Part shown: positions 1-13,500 of the stretch, in pieces
Layout of the letters: each line of letters starts with the position of its first letter
Numbering within the stretch: position 1 is the first letter of the stretch
Assembly (NCBI RefSeq): GCF_040807025.1
Contig: NC_090942.1
Coordinates: forward strand, 198,704,247 to 198,768,246
DNA length: 64,000 nt
From: Struthio camelus
Lineage: Eukaryota; Chordata; Aves; Struthioniformes; Struthionidae
Reading direction: 5' to 3'
Notes under the pieces: model-generated
What the model was told of the DNA's origin: nothing
Database searches by the model: none
Seen by the model: the letters and a program-made list of their open reading frames with translations, nothing else
Program-made: the position numbers and the translations under genes

Positions 1-1417
1 AGTTTGGGGCAGCCCTTTGGCAAGTGATTCAGGGACAACTGAAGGTGCTTTCTGGTGCACGAAAGCCTTCAGTCTGTGCTGTGGGTTTCTAGATAACAAC
101 CAAACATCCCAATACCTAATTTCCATCAGTATTAGGTTCCCTAGGCACCAAAACCTTTTGCCCCCCAAGCTGATGTGAACAATGTACGTCTCCCACGCGA
201 TCACAGCTAACTCTCTCCAGAGCTCTGCTTATGTATCCTGCACACCCTGGTGCGATTTAGGATACCACTCTGACAGCACAGCGCCTTTACCATCTCCACA
301 GCTCAGGTCCAAAGAGGGAAGGAGCAAGGGTTGGTTTGGTGTTACCTGTCTCGTTCCAGGACTGGGTGGCCACACAGCGTCTTTCCTGGCAGTGAAGTGT
401 GTGCTGAGTGCTGCCCCTGGGCACTGACAGGGGCACTTACTGCTGGAGGGAGTTGCGGCCACATTGCAAGTAGGGTGCTCATCCTGCTGCATGACTGGCT
501 CCTTAATGCTGCCAGGAAAAAAAGGTTTTTTTTTGAGTGCTCCAGGGAGCACCTGCTGCAAGACTGCAAAAATACAGATGCAGGACAAACTTGCACCAGG
601 GCCAGAAAGACTCCATCCTGCATGCTAAATTACTAATGGTGCTTGAAAGAGCTAAATGGCAAAAAAAAAAACCCAAGGCTATGCAGCATCTGCAAAAACT
701 TTTTTTTTTTTTTTTTGGAAAAACAATTCACATTAAAGCATTGAGCATCTGCAGCTGTTTCTGGTTTCTCCGGCAAGCCCTGCATGTTTGAGCACCCTGT
801 TACCCTCCCTCTCAGCCGCTCCCAGTGCATGAGCACGGGCAGCCTCTGTGGCAAACCCAAATTCCAGCACATGCACCTTCCCACCACCTTCTCCTCTCCC
901 CCCGCTTCCCAAGTCCCTGTTTGGCCAGCAGCCGCCGTTGGCAGTTCAGGCCAGCGAGCACCTTGGGCTGAGTTTCCCCACTCAGCTACCGCCACAGCAG
1001 GGTCTGACCCCTGCTCGAGGTGGGACTGGCTGCAGCCTGTGGCTGCCTTTCTGCAGACGTGTAAAAGCTCACCCTGAGCCTGAGGGGCTGTTGCACTAAA
1101 TAACAATAAAATTCATGTGATATTATACTCAGGTCTGTTACACAGTGCTTTGCTAGCTGGCCCATGTTTCAAACCATTCAGCTATCATCTCACGGCCTGG
1201 CTGCTCACCAAAATCTTTGGGTGATGTTTTTCAGCAAAGTCACCAAAAATAATTTTGAAACGTAGGTGGCAATGAACAATGGCAAAACGGGGCTAGAAAT
1301 GTCGCTGGGGCTAAGGACTGATGTCCTGAACACAGCAGGAACCTTAGCACGCTTAAGATAACCTGTAATATATGGACAACTAAATATCTGTATTTTCTAT
1401 TAACGTTGCTTCTGTAG
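1..1417 (+). other. N4BP2L1: Intron of N4BP2L1 (non-coding)
   Basis: No recognisable exon of the P-loop part of N4BP2L1 was found here. Short open frames on both strands overlap one another and look like chance frames in moderately GC-rich DNA. The stretch has a T17 run at 700-716 and an A-rich run near 661-671. It ends in a pyrimidine-containing acceptor directly before the exon at 1418. An AATAAA at about 1105 has no neighbouring coding support and probably does not mark a gene end. Confidence 0.55.
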
Positions 1418-1583
1418 AAGAAATATTCATGATGTCCCTCAACAAAAGATACAGCGGATGAAAGAACAATACGAGCATGGCGTTACCTTCCACAGTGTTC
1501 TTCGGTCTGAAAAGCCGAGGGGAGCTGAGAGGAGCACCGGGGGTCCCCAGCGCGCCCCCCCAGCAGCCCTCTCAGGCAGGTGA
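1418..1583 (+). CDS. N4BP2L1: N4BP2L1, last recognisable coding exon (partial gene)
   Basis: N4BP2L1 is a small protein with a P-loop kinase-like domain related to NEDD4-binding protein 2. Its cellular role is poorly defined. The exon follows a TTCTGTAG acceptor and enters in phase 1 (one base, then codons). It reads [18 protein letters not shown] and then [15 protein letters not shown], which I recognise as the C-terminal part of the domain. The residues after this (GAERSTGG..., ending in SGR) do not resemble the mammalian tail. The stop TGA at 1581-1583 overlaps a CAG|GTGACC donor-like site, so the true C-terminus may lie in a further exon. The P-loop and the upstream exons lie outside the window. 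Orientation, convergent with BRCA2, matches known vertebrate synteny. Confidence 0.85.
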
Positions 1584-3835
1584 CCGCGCGTGCCACGTGC
1601 AAACACTGCGCCAGTTAACTAAGGGGTAGGGTCCACCACGTGTTTTAATTGTCAGGGTATAAATATCTTGATTTTTACATTTTTCTAAATTATGTCTTAT
1701 TCTTGTATTTTTCTACTGTATTTCTAAATTAGACTTTTGTATCTTACAAGTCTTAAATGTCACTGGACAATAATTTCATGGGTTTGCATGACTGAGCTAA
1801 GCTCACTGTACCCACTACAAACTGTAACCCCCTGCTCAATCCTCCTTCCTCTGCTAAAATCCAGTCACGTTTATGGTGAAATGTGCTAGCTGTGCTCATC
1901 ACTCTTTTTTTCCCACCTAGCTATCTGTCACTAACAGATAATACTAGATATTCCCAAATTCTTTCATTACAGGCTGCATGGCCAAGCACCTCTCCGCGCA
2001 GCTGTCCTTTCTTGACATTTTGCTACCTTTTCTCTGGCTGCGTGGCCCTTTGTCTCTTCCCACTCCAGCTTGTCCAGAGCGTTGCTACTAGCTTTAAGAG
2101 AGGCAAAGTAAATCATAAAAAGAAAAAAAAGTGAGCTCTAAAAGACCATAACAAGGTTTAACACTGTTCCCTGTCTACATCTCTGCTTGGGCTGGCAGAA
2201 GAGGCTGAGTTCAGCCAAGCCCAACACAAGGCCACATATGAAGGCTCTTTAAAGGAGCTGTTAGTGCTAGTCTAGCGCTCGCTAATCTGGCAAGTAAGAC
2301 AGAAAACAGCTCTAAATAGTTGAAACACAAGTCTATGAAATATCTGAAATAACCTAAAGTACAAATTCTATTGCAGAAAATAATTACTTAAGAAAGGAGG
2401 AAAAAAATGTATATGTAGGGGGAGAAATCAGCTCCTTTCATGACTAAATGAAGAGAACCCACACATCGATGGATGAATGAGATAGTGCAAGATAACTACT
2501 TTAATTTTCTTTTCTTTAATTTCCTAATGAGGAAGCCTCAGGAAGCAACTTTTAAAACACAGCATTTGCAATGGCAAATTTTTAAAGTAGATGTGAAATA
2601 TTAGACAGCAGTTGTAGAAAGGGATGGATGGTAGTGCTTTATTTTGCAGTAGGAAACGAAGATGGCTAGCACTAGACACTGAGAAGAATAGGCATAGCTG
2701 TAACTCATTAGCAGTTTAGTGGACAGAGAAGACATGAGGCATAAAGAAGTATCATGCTGTTACTGTACCAAAGCAAAGCTGCCTATAGGACTCTGTAAAG
2801 TAGTGGATATATGGGATAAATTTTTTACTGAAGCAGCATTTAAAGTAGTAGTGTCTTAAAGGGTCTTCATCATAAATAACTGTGAACCAGGGGGCCTAGG
2901 GACCCTAGCCCTGCAGCACTGCACCAGGGTTTACAGAAACATCAGCAGTTGCGCGGTGAAGCCACTTTTCCCTCGTTACAATTCTCTGATCCCACTACAA
3001 CGCTGAGCCATCCCCAGGTCCCCGCCCCAGCTGGCCTCCCATGGGAGCATCAGCCTTTGGCAGGGGCCTGGTGGGAGGCAGCGGGACAGGGCAGGCTGAC
3101 AGCGAAATCCCAGTGGAGGCTGCAGCTCCACTGCAGGGCAGCTTCTCTCGCTACCAGAGAAATTCCAGTTCTGAGAAGTCTCACTTGTTGAGCTTAATGA
3201 GAACAAAGTAATGAATAAAAACACTCAGTACTGCGCTTGAATATTTTCCTGGCAGACAGAACTCGTAAGTGATGAAATTAAAGTAAGATCATTCTTTCCA
3301 TAATGTTGTGGCTCAAAGTGGTACCTTGAACTACGAATGAGTAGTTTAGAAACGCTGCCAAAGGATCAACCTGTTAATCAATTTACATGTCATTTTGCTA
3401 TCAATCAAACCTTCACAGTTATAGCTGTTTTCTAAAACTTTTAGCAGTATGAGACGTACGAGGGGAAAAAACCATGGAGAGAACCATAGTGAAATTAAAG
3501 AGCAATATTCCAGAATTAAAGTGTTACGTTCTGGTTATAATGGAATTAGGGAATTGCTTTCACCTATTTTCCACTATGCTAATCCAATAGATGTTTGGCT
3601 GTCAGAAGTAAATACAGAGCACAACCATTCTCACAGAGGGTAACAAAACGGTTTTAGATAGAAACAAAAGCTTGTGCTGTAATTTAGGAATACATCAGAA
3701 TCAAAGCAATGGCTTATAAAGTGTCATTAGAACTCCAGCCACGCTGACGTCTGTTGTATCATACATAGCTGTCTGGGAAATGTATAATTATTCAACTCCA
3801 ATTTATTATATTTTGCAGATGTAATACCACTTAGT
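1584..3835 (+). other. N4BP2L1 3' flank / 3'UTR and space between convergent genes
   Basis: No coding exon is recognisable. The sequence is AT-rich after about 1640 and probably contains the N4BP2L1 3'UTR. A good AATAAA lies at 3214-3219. Short open frames (for example at 2949-3191 and 3449-3643) show no protein-like pattern that I can place. Confidence 0.5.
3214..3219 (+). terminator. Candidate polyadenylation signal for N4BP2L1
   Basis: AATAAA on the plus strand, followed by TG-containing sequence. It lies 1.6 kb after the N4BP2L1 stop and about 0.6 kb before the BRCA2 3' end on the other strand. Assignment to N4BP2L1 is an inference from orientation. Confidence 0.35.
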
Positions 3836-3855
3836 CTTTGCTTTTGCAATATATC

Positions 3856-3861
3856 TTTATT
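3856..3861 (-). terminator. BRCA2: BRCA2 polyadenylation signal
   Basis: Minus-strand AATAAA about 170 bases after the BRCA2 stop codon, giving a short 3'UTR with cleavage expected near 3835-3845. It is the first canonical signal after the stop. Confidence 0.7.
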
Positions 3862-4032
3862 AAATACAATCAGGATTTAATGTACAAAGTGTAAAAATCA
3901 TTTAAATGTGAAATATATACAACACTGTACATAGGCCTCTAGTAGCATTTTTGGTTTTTTTGTCTCTGTAGCTTTCTGAGGTCTGTTAATGAGCCCTCAG
4001 CGTCCTTTGTGTCCTGAAAAGCCTCAGCTCAT

Positions 4033-4575
4033 TCAGCACAGCTTTGAGGAGTTATTTGCTTCCCCAGCAGATTTAGAACTATTTTTTCGTGAAAGATCAT
4101 CAGAAAAATCAGTAGCTATTGTACTGCTAGTTTCATTTACACAATCAATCTTCTTTTCTTCTGGTAAAGTATTTATGAGTGCTTGTGTATTAATCATCGC
4201 AAGTTCTTCATCCGCAACCAGATCATTCTCAGGAAGATGGACAGTCTCTCTCAATTTTCTACACGAGGTGACATGACTGATATTCCAATTTATTTCTTTT
4301 GGTGACTTGCTAGGCTGAAAACCCAAACTTCGCGGAGGCTGAAATGCCTTTTTTAAAGATGGAGAAACAGTTGAACAGATGGGTGTCAATGGTGGAGGGG
4401 CAGGTATGCGGCTGAGCAAGTCCACAGCTTTTCTCTTTTTGCTGTTTTTGGGATGGTCTTCATTAGTAGTAGCAGATGAAGATATTTTTGCTGAGCCTTG
4501 TGGGATAAGTTTCAAATTTGGTATGCTATTTGACAAAGGGCTATGATACTTTACTTCAATATTAGAAGAAGAGAT
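4033..4575 (-). CDS. BRCA2: BRCA2 exon 27 (last coding exon)
   Basis: Residues 3272-3451 and the stop TGA at 4033-4035. The acceptor is a T-rich tract ending AAACAG. It contains the C-terminal RAD51-binding region: [15 protein letters not shown] followed by KKAFQPPRS. In human this part binds RAD51 filaments and is switched off by CDK phosphorylation of Ser3291; here the site is Thr3335-Pro. Basic residues KNSKKRK just before it are a likely nuclear localisation signal. The tail after the motif is poorly conserved apart from [14 protein letters not shown]. Confidence 0.95.
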   Translation of the reverse strand: MSSSNIEVKYHSPLSNSIPNLKLIPQGSAKISSSATTNEDHPKNSKKRKAVDLLSRIPAPPPLTPICSTVSPSLKKAFQPPRSLGFQPSKSPKEINWNISHVTSCRKLRETVHLPENDLVADEELAMINTQALINTLPEEKKIDCVNETSSTIATDFSDDLSRKNSSKSAGEANNSSKLC

Positions 4576-7500
4576 CTGTTTAAAAAAAATAAGTAAATAA
4601 AATAATTTAAATAAAGCATGTTAAATAAAGCATGCACAAGGAAGTTGCTACACTGCAAGTCATTCAAACCCATGCTTAACTTCAATATATCTTTAAAGTC
4701 TCATTTATTTTAATTTGAGTAATATATTTAATAAAATGATATATACCACTAATCCTTCAGAATTAAATATTAGAACTATGTTTGAAAATAGAAAATGATT
4801 CCTTACAGACTTTTTAAATTTAGTTTCCAGGAATTAGTCTTACATCAGGGTGCTTCCACCTCCCTAGCAACTAGTGGCAGCACAAAATTTTGTTGTGACT
4901 GCACTCAGTCCTACACTTCCAGAACAACTTACTACCAGCAACCTTCAGGGAAAAGAGAGTACTATTTAACCCCAAAAATTTATGTCAAGACTGCTCCAAA
5001 TGTAAACAAGTGAACTACAACTTAACTATATCTAGAAAAAAGGACCAGGAGATATATTCTCTAAACAAGGGCAGGACTCGCAGAGTGTCCTGGAAGAAAA
5101 ACAAAATACTGATGAAGAATTTTCCTCCTTGTGACATCCATATGTCGGATAGTCTTCACAATGGGACCTAGAAAGCAGCAAGTGATCCCTAAGGGAAAAG
5201 AGGATTCGATTTACTCATATAAAATCAGAAAGGACGTTAAGTACCACTGGAACACTTCTATAATTTACCGAAAAATGCATAAGGTTGTTGACTTTAGTGG
5301 ACTAAGAGGTGACTAAGACGCAACAAATCTCTAGCTACAATTTTTGTGGAAATTTTGAGGAAAAAAACCCAACCAGTATAGATCATCAGTATAAAATTTG
5401 CTTATATGATAAGTAATGTCTGTATAAAACCAATATTAGCTATAAGAAGCTTACCAAACTTTTATGCCCTGCAAAAAGGCCTGAGTTGCAGGAAGGGGAA
5501 AGGCACTCCAAGCCATATCTTTTAGGTAAGTTGGGTGTAAATGGGCCATTCCTTTGGAGCAAATTCATCAATTTGCTTTCAGCATCAGAACAAAAAGAAT
5601 CCACATTCTACAAAGAAGAACAGATTACAATGCAGTAACAGTTGTTTTTAAAATTACAAAAGTATTACATGCTTGCAAACAAAGTATTTGGGACTAAACT
5701 TTCTCACTATGATCCTGCTAGAAGTTTATTTTATGGCTAGCCAACAATTTAGAAGATGGCCACACCTTCTGTGGGGAGCAAGATACCCTCCCTCCCCCCC
5801 CCCATCATAGCTTCCTGATAGTATTTACAAGAAATGCCTGCTTCTGTACTTAAACCTGTTTTTCAGTAAGAAGTGAGAATGCATGACCAGATCCCACTAT
5901 TTAACACAGCTACAAATTTTTTTTTTTTTTTAAAAAACAGTCAGCTGGTTAATGACTGTGTTCAGCTGAGCAAGATAGTCAACTTTAAAAAGGCTAGAGC
6001 AAAAGCGTCCACGGCAGATTCCCCCACTGACAGCTCCACTATTTTTGTTAGCCAGGGAAGATTCTGTGGCACATCTCAAGAACAGTACTGTTGAGTTGAA
6101 GGGGGGGTGGGGGGAAGCAGAGACATTTGATAGGAGATACGGAAAGTCCTCCAGGAAGAGTATATGTAACATCTTACTCCATCTCCCACAAAACCCCCCC
6201 AAAATTCAACGTTACATGCATTACATACTCTAAGAGTTATTAATACTAACGGATTCTTTGGTGAAGAATACAACACAGCAATAACTAAAATTAACTGCTG
6301 AACTGAAAATCCACAGGTTTACCTCTATCGTACTTCTCAGTTCATTAAATCTCTCTTGAAGATAGTTTTCCTTTGGACTGCCAGAGAATATAGACAGATC
6401 TCCAGCCGAGAGCACAGGAATTTCTGATCTGAATTCAGATTGCCACTGAAGGTTGCTTGCAGAAATGAACGAACAGCGGACAACTATATCTTCAATAGCA
6501 AGGTGTCTAAGATCTGTCCAGATCTTTACTGCTGCTAGATTATAGTTTTCATCAGATAAGTACACCAAACTAGTGAAACCTAAAAATAAGAAAAAATTTG
6601 AATTAAACTGTAAATCTTTAAATAAAGGTTGATTGCTGTGAGTTGTATTTATAAAAAGAAACCACACATCTTGAAAGAGTTCTAATTGATAAATACAACA
6701 GTGCAGCCTATCTGCATGGTAACAGATGTGTGATACTTCATTTGTACTCTATACTAGCTCCCTACTGACTGAAACACAGACTTTGAATTGGTCTCTGTAA
6801 ACAACAGTATTCGTAGGGTGCTTTCCTTTTTTATCCAAAAGATTATCAGCCTGTCTCTGCCTGTGAGCTTCAATGGCTATGCTCCCCTGGTTCCAAGATA
6901 CTGTACACAAAAGAGGAGCTCACATGCATGCAAGACAACTTCTGCAATGCCTAAAGTAAAAGTGTCTCGAGCTTGGATTTTCCCATTCTGAAGTAGTTCC
7001 TGAACAAATAAGAGAAGACATATTTTCTTTAGAGAAATCAAAAAATATCTGCCAGCATGCCACGGTGACGGGCTGTATTTGCAGGTTTTGACAGACCTGC
7101 TGAACAATACCAAGTTCATCTAGAATTTTGAAATAAGAAGTTTTTGTGCTTATTCAATGGGAAGGCATGAACGCGGTCTACAACATACCTGTTTTGCCCA
7201 CAGAAACTACAACTCCCACTAAATCAACTTCAGCACATGGTGGCTGAAAAGAGGGATCCAATAAACTTGTGAATGCCAGAGCCTTTCGAGGAAAGAAAAT
7301 CTGTGGCAGCATCTCTTGTGAGATCTGAAAATACACATTTTAAAATATTTAAAATATACTGTCATGTAGGCTGCTATACTTTTTAATTATGACATCTGCA
7401 TGAAGTTAAAGCACTTACTGGTAATTGTAGATACTGAGTTTTCTTTGTTGCTGTTAACTGTATTTTAGCTGGGTCCGATCTTCCTTTGGACTGTGATGCT

Positions 7501-10500
7501 GATAGCTGGTAGATTCTGTACCGACTTCCTTCCTTCAGCAGGGAACAAACATCTAGCAGTGGACGCCAGATACTTAGCATCACTCCTAAAAATACCAGAT
7601 TAAGATATGTTACGTGTACAATACTAGTGTGAAGGCTTCTTAAACAAAAGAAATCCACAGCATTCCCTCTATCAAAAAAACCTAAGTCAAAAGCAAATAC
7701 AACCTTAAAAGTTGATATGCAATCTAGAACACTGTCAGGAAACTCTTTTCAAATCTACCTGTTATGTTGAGCTGTTGTCATATGTAAATTAAAGTTACTT
7801 ACACATCTCCAAATACTAACCGTTATGGTTTTCTTGCTTTCTGTAGTCTACCACACATAATTTCCATACAGTAGACACATCCCTTTTGGAATAACCAAGT
7901 TCCTCCTGTTCTGCAGACTCTACTGCCTTCTTGAATTCTGCCTGTATCTGAGCTTGCTTTTTATCATTCATCATCTGCCTGTGAGCATTCAAAGCTTTTA
8001 ACTGGTCTTCACTGAGATATCCCTGTAACCAAGGTAAAATGTATTCAGTATCTTTTTTTATTAATTAAAAAAAAAAATCCTCTCAAGGTTTTTAAACAGC
8101 CTCTTTTCTAAGTATTCTTCTGTTACCAATAATTTATTGTTCAACTGATATACTACTAGGACCTGAAATGATTGTATGTTAGAACAATGGGGTCACCAGT
8201 CTTGACTGAGGCTACTAAGCACCATGTGAATACTAGTATCACATTATATGTGGTTCTTATGTGGTAATTGGTGAGGAGTCTGCTAAGAACTTAATAACTA
8301 ATATGAATATTTAGTATAACAGGCATGATTATATATTAAAAGAAAGTTCTGTGAGAAGAAAAGAGATGCACCCCTCTCAGCTGGCTGCTGTCTCTGAGCT
8401 GACACAGTGATTTATACTAAAATGCCTCAGCAGTGTCATCTTTCTGACCAAGCCCTTCAAGATCTAGATGCCTTTACATGTAGCATAACAGATATGCTTA
8501 ACATTTTACCAAATAAAGTCACAGCTGTAGGGTTTTAGTGCAGTTAAGGACCCTGACCTTGCAACACATGAGGCACGCATTTATTTTATAACAACTGGTA
8601 GAGACTAATCATCTCCATCTAATTAATAAAGGTAAAACACCTAAAAATTGGGATTGAACTGGAACAGGGAATAAAGAGATAAAGACAGTATAATCATTCA
8701 AATGCTTAAGTGAGCAGTGTGCAAGAAAAACGTGTGCAACTAAACACTTAATAGACACATTTAGTTTTTGTCTACATAAGACAGAACAAAGTAATAAAAT
8801 AACAACAGCTACTAACTCATAATTGCACTACTGGATTTGTTATATCAAAAGAGAGTAATCTATTCTTTTTTGCAACCCAAGATATCACTTGGCTATTTTA
8901 ACAAGCCTTCATTCAAATAATTTTCAAATTTTTAATTCGAACCTTCTTAGCAATAAGCATACTGTAGGAAATCTTAAAAGAAGGCAAAATACATGGTAAT
9001 CTAATGGTTGATTTTAGCAGCAGGTACTAAATTGGAAATAATTCCACCACCATTTCAATATTAGCCCAGCAGCATCTACGATTACCTCCATATAGCCAGG
9101 ATCAGATGCATTCTGAATTGCTTCATAAAGTTCTGCACCATCTTGCAAATTACGGATTTGCTGTCTTGTGACTATGCGTGATCTCAGAACTTTTCTGCTA
9201 GTTCTTTCTGTTTAAAAAACCAACCAAACAAAAAAATGCAGAATATGTCAGATACAGTCAATACATTTTAAGAATAAAGAAAAAAGGATATAAGAGCATG
9301 ACAGTATTTAGGCCTTGTCCAAATAAAAGTACAAACTGCTACTCTACAGAAATTCATTTTCTTTAGGAAAATACTAGTGAAAAGAATTCAAATTAATTTA
9401 AATGCAATGTAGACTAGAATATCATGCAGACTCAGGGGAAAGTTTTATGAAAAGATTAATCAATTTTGGGACTTGTCTGACCCCTCAATGAGCCAGTTCA
9501 GTGTGCTAAACCACCAGAAAAGTAATGCTAAAAACAAGGCAATAGTTTTCTGCCAGCTTAGCAAGCAAATACCAGAGCCTGCACTCAGGAGAGGGTGGGG
9601 GACTTGAGAGGCTGCCATGAACCTACACTGATACTTGACCATGTGATCTGTTTGTCTGTCACTTCCTCCTCCTCTCCTCACAAAAGGTGACCACAGGAGG
9701 GCACGCAAAGCCTCCTTTTCTTAGGACACAAACTAACATGCAAATTAACTTTACTGTGTTAAAGGGATAGAACGCTATCTTCTAATTAGGTAGGTCATCT
9801 TTGCTGCTAGCATTTTGGTGAATTCCCTCAGGGAAGAAGACCTCAAATAGTAGGCTCCAGCATTGATAAGTTTACCAATCAACATGAACCAAGGCAGTGA
9901 GGTAACTGATACATGCAAGGTCACATCAAGGAAGTTTGAAGTTATAAACTAATCTTTGATTTCAAGTAGGAATTAAAAATATATATTTTTAGGGTAGGGT
10001 AATATTTGCAACATTTGCCTTTTCCTTGTTATTCCTGAAAGACTCCACGCTCTGAGAAGGTAGCAAGAGGACATATTAGTGTAATGGATCACCATGAAAA
10101 AAACCTTTGAGAAGGGGTAGGCCAGCTGGGTGGCAGATATGACCCTACGGAATTTGAACTGTGAAGCCTGCAACTAGTGATGGAATCCCATCTGTTCCTG
10201 GCAAATTAAAAACATATAGACCAGAAGATCAAGGCACCTAGAATCTAAAAACAGTGTGGCAAGATTCCTAATGCCCTTCCTTGTTTGAGCTTAGCTGAGT
10301 CAAACTTCAGGGGAAGCAAACATATTTCTGATGCAACAGCCAGCTTCATGAGGTTGTAGCAAACGGCAGCCAACTGTAGCACTTGTAGCAACAACAAACC
10401 TGAAACTACTGCCAGAAATCACTGCCAAGGCTGTGCACCGTAATCCCATTGACCTAAGGTCTCCATGATGGCTTGTGACGAAAGATGTCGAGTGCTCAGT

Positions 10501-13500
10501 ATCTTGGCACTCAGGTCTATTGAGATAGACCTTAAGCAGTGTTCACCCCTTGAACAAGCTTGACAGTGCCAAGTCTTTGAAGAGGATGGAATTAGACGGT
10601 TTACAGTCTTGTAGCACCTTCCTGACCATTATCTCAATGGCGATTTTCAGCAGCCTAGCTACCAGCAAGTTCTCAGAGTCTTGGAGAGTCACAAAGCCAA
10701 ACAAGTTAGGTATGCAGTTGTTTTATACTGGAATGCCTTAATACATGGGAAGTAAATATCAAAACAACACACACACACAATTCTTTCCCCCTACTACTAC
10801 ATGCATTTCCTCTTCCCTACTCTCAAAGAGGCTTTTGTTAGATTCTTTAAATTCTTTTGTAAATGCAAAAAAAAAAAGTGTGTTCTCATTACATGTTTTG
10901 AAGCAATGAAAGCTTTACCTTCACGCTTTTCAAATTCTGCTTGGACTTTTGCAAACAGAGCTTCCAGTTTCTTTTGTTGATCCTCTGCATACTTGGCAGC
11001 TTCCCTTTCTTCAGCTCGACTGTTACGAAACACATATGACCCAGTTGATGTCTTCTCCATCCACTGAAATAAAAATATTCAAACAAAAATCACATTTTTT
11101 AGAAACTCATTTGACTTCTTTCTAAGACTGTTAAGCAAAAATGCTTTAAAAACTAAACAGGTAGTAGTTCTTTCAATATTATATATAAAAGGCAAAACCC
11201 CACTGCCTTGGTTGATAAATCTAGATAAAGATTTGCAGAGAGAACAGAGCAGCTGTAGTCAAACCTCTATGATTTAAAAGCTGAAGAAATCATAGCTTAT
11301 CATAACAGATATCAATGACGTAATTTACAAGATAGCTGGATCCCTCTTGTAGATGCATTTAGATTTAAAGAACAAAAAAAAAAAAAAAAAAATCAAACTC
11401 AATGGTGAAAAAATACCAGAACTGCATTCTACCCAATTCATCTTTGCACTTCAGCTGTACAGTCTATATTAACAAGCTGGATTAGATGCCATAAAAGAAC
11501 TATAATGGTGTTCTGCTGTTGCCCTTAAACTACTTTCGCCTGAAGCGTTTTCACAGGATTACAGCCTCATCCACAGCCCTGTCAGAACTGGTTTGTCTGC
11601 TGCCTTAAGTGCATGGTTTGAAGAGATAGGTGAGCCAAACAAAGAGGCTACCACTGCTGAAAGTGGTAGTCTCTGGCTCCTTCCCTTGCTCTTTGCTGTG
11701 CAGCTCTGCCTCCTCCTTTGCACTGGCTCTAGTGCTTATCTGGCCCTCACTGGAACATGTTAGTTTGCTAATCCAATAGAAAGCAGTTTGCTTTTTTGCT
11801 GGTTTAGTAAACTAAATTAGCTAAGCAAGGGGGTCAGGTGAGCTCCAGATTTAGCATAAAGAAGCAGCAAGACAGTATAGCCAGGAGCATGATGAAGAGG
11901 AGATGAAGGATTGATCCTTCAGAGGCAGTCAACTGTTGAAAAAGGCCCTGCCTGTCTCATTAAATGCATGCTTTATATTTCCTCTACTATATGCAGTATG
12001 ATACCTCAAATTAGGGTTACTGTGGGTCCAAGACCACTTGACTCTTCAGGTAAAAAGGAGATAGATAGCCTAAGTCTTCCTATCTCTTTGGTATGTTTGT
12101 TATGTTGGAGCAAGATTTTCAGTGTTTCAGAAAAACAAACAAGCAAGTTGATCTCTTGAGGAGATAAAATACAAAGCACCACTTTCCTCCAGAGCCTCGA
12201 AGCCATTTACTGTGATGAGGCTACAGATTAGAGGCTCCTTTCTGGGACCTAAATAAATGTTAGCTCTATCAGCGAGTCCACATAGATAGCGCTGCAATTT
12301 CTTCCATTAAAAAATGATCTAAATATCAAAATAATGACCCAAACAAATATTGATATTATCTTGGTGGAATTCATGTCACATCGATCAACATTTAAATAAC
12401 ATTTTAGAAAGCAAATGCCAAGGAAATTAAAAACCCTATATGTACGTGCCAAGTATAACATACTCTGAGAAAAGGTAACAAAACATGAATGTTGTATGCT
12501 GATTATGCTGTTAACATTAAGAGGACTAATCACCAATGAAAACATTGTTTCTTCTTGTAGTTAGGTCTGTTATGAAAAGCGAGTAGTTACAGTGAAGTTG
12601 GATCACATTTAAAATCTGTCTGAATATTTAAAACATCTTCATTCTATTTTACATAATAATCACACTATATTTTCAGTAATATTTTAAATAATACACCTTA
12701 CACAATATAATCATCAGCTACATATAAGAAAAATGATTTTTACAATTAGTTCTCAATATTTAAATTATTTAGCATGGATATTGAGTACTATTAATATAGC
12801 AAATTGGGTTGGACATTTCTACTTGGAGTTGAAGCTGTCAATGTTTTTTTTCCTCTTCTTTCAAACAAGCTCTGTTGTTCTTGTTAGATTAGAGATCTGA
12901 ATTTCAATTATTTCTGGTTCTTTGAAGCTGAAAACAAAGTTAGCCAGAGGATACTGAGCATAAACTGAAATTCTTCTTAAAAATCAGGATATGCCACTAC
13001 TGAAACATTAAACACATGCACACTATGCCACTACTGAAATATTAAACGCATGCACACTTTTCATGTTACATATAATGGTATCATTGGTTAAACTTTTTAG
13101 CATTCTATATTAAGTCTTATTTGGGAAATGATGCAACAATTAACTGTTTAGATAAGCTAGATCTAATAGAATTATTAGATGTATAAAATACTTATACCAT
13201 ACCTGAAAAGGATAAGTTCTTTGAATAACTACATCAATACACCCCACTGCACCACCCTCACTGTAAAGCGATGACAAAGGCAAAGGAAAAGGTCTGGGAT
13301 CCCGATGAAATCCTAGTTTTGCATGCCATCGTGCACATCGAGTACTGTTAGCTGAAATCTGAATAAGTTCATTGTTGAATGAAAAAGTGTCACCGATAGG
13401 TCAAAAAGAAATCAGACTTATTAGATGAAAGAGTATTTTTATGCTGACCTCACTAAAAATCTCTCATTTCTCCACCTGAACATACCACATTTTGATCACA

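Larger units (their letters stand above)
4576..11062 (-). other. BRCA2: BRCA2 introns 20-26 between listed exons
   Basis: Introns are 94 nt (intron 23) to 1711 nt (intron 20). Apart from simple repeats I see nothing coding. A 14-bp unit ttaaataaagcatg is doubled at 4607-4634, just upstream of the exon 27 acceptor. A C-rich run lies at about 5792-5804, a (CA)n run at about 10766-10781 and an A-run at 10868-10878. The open frames at 9460-9708 and 9973-10173 have no splice or family support. Confidence 0.7.
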
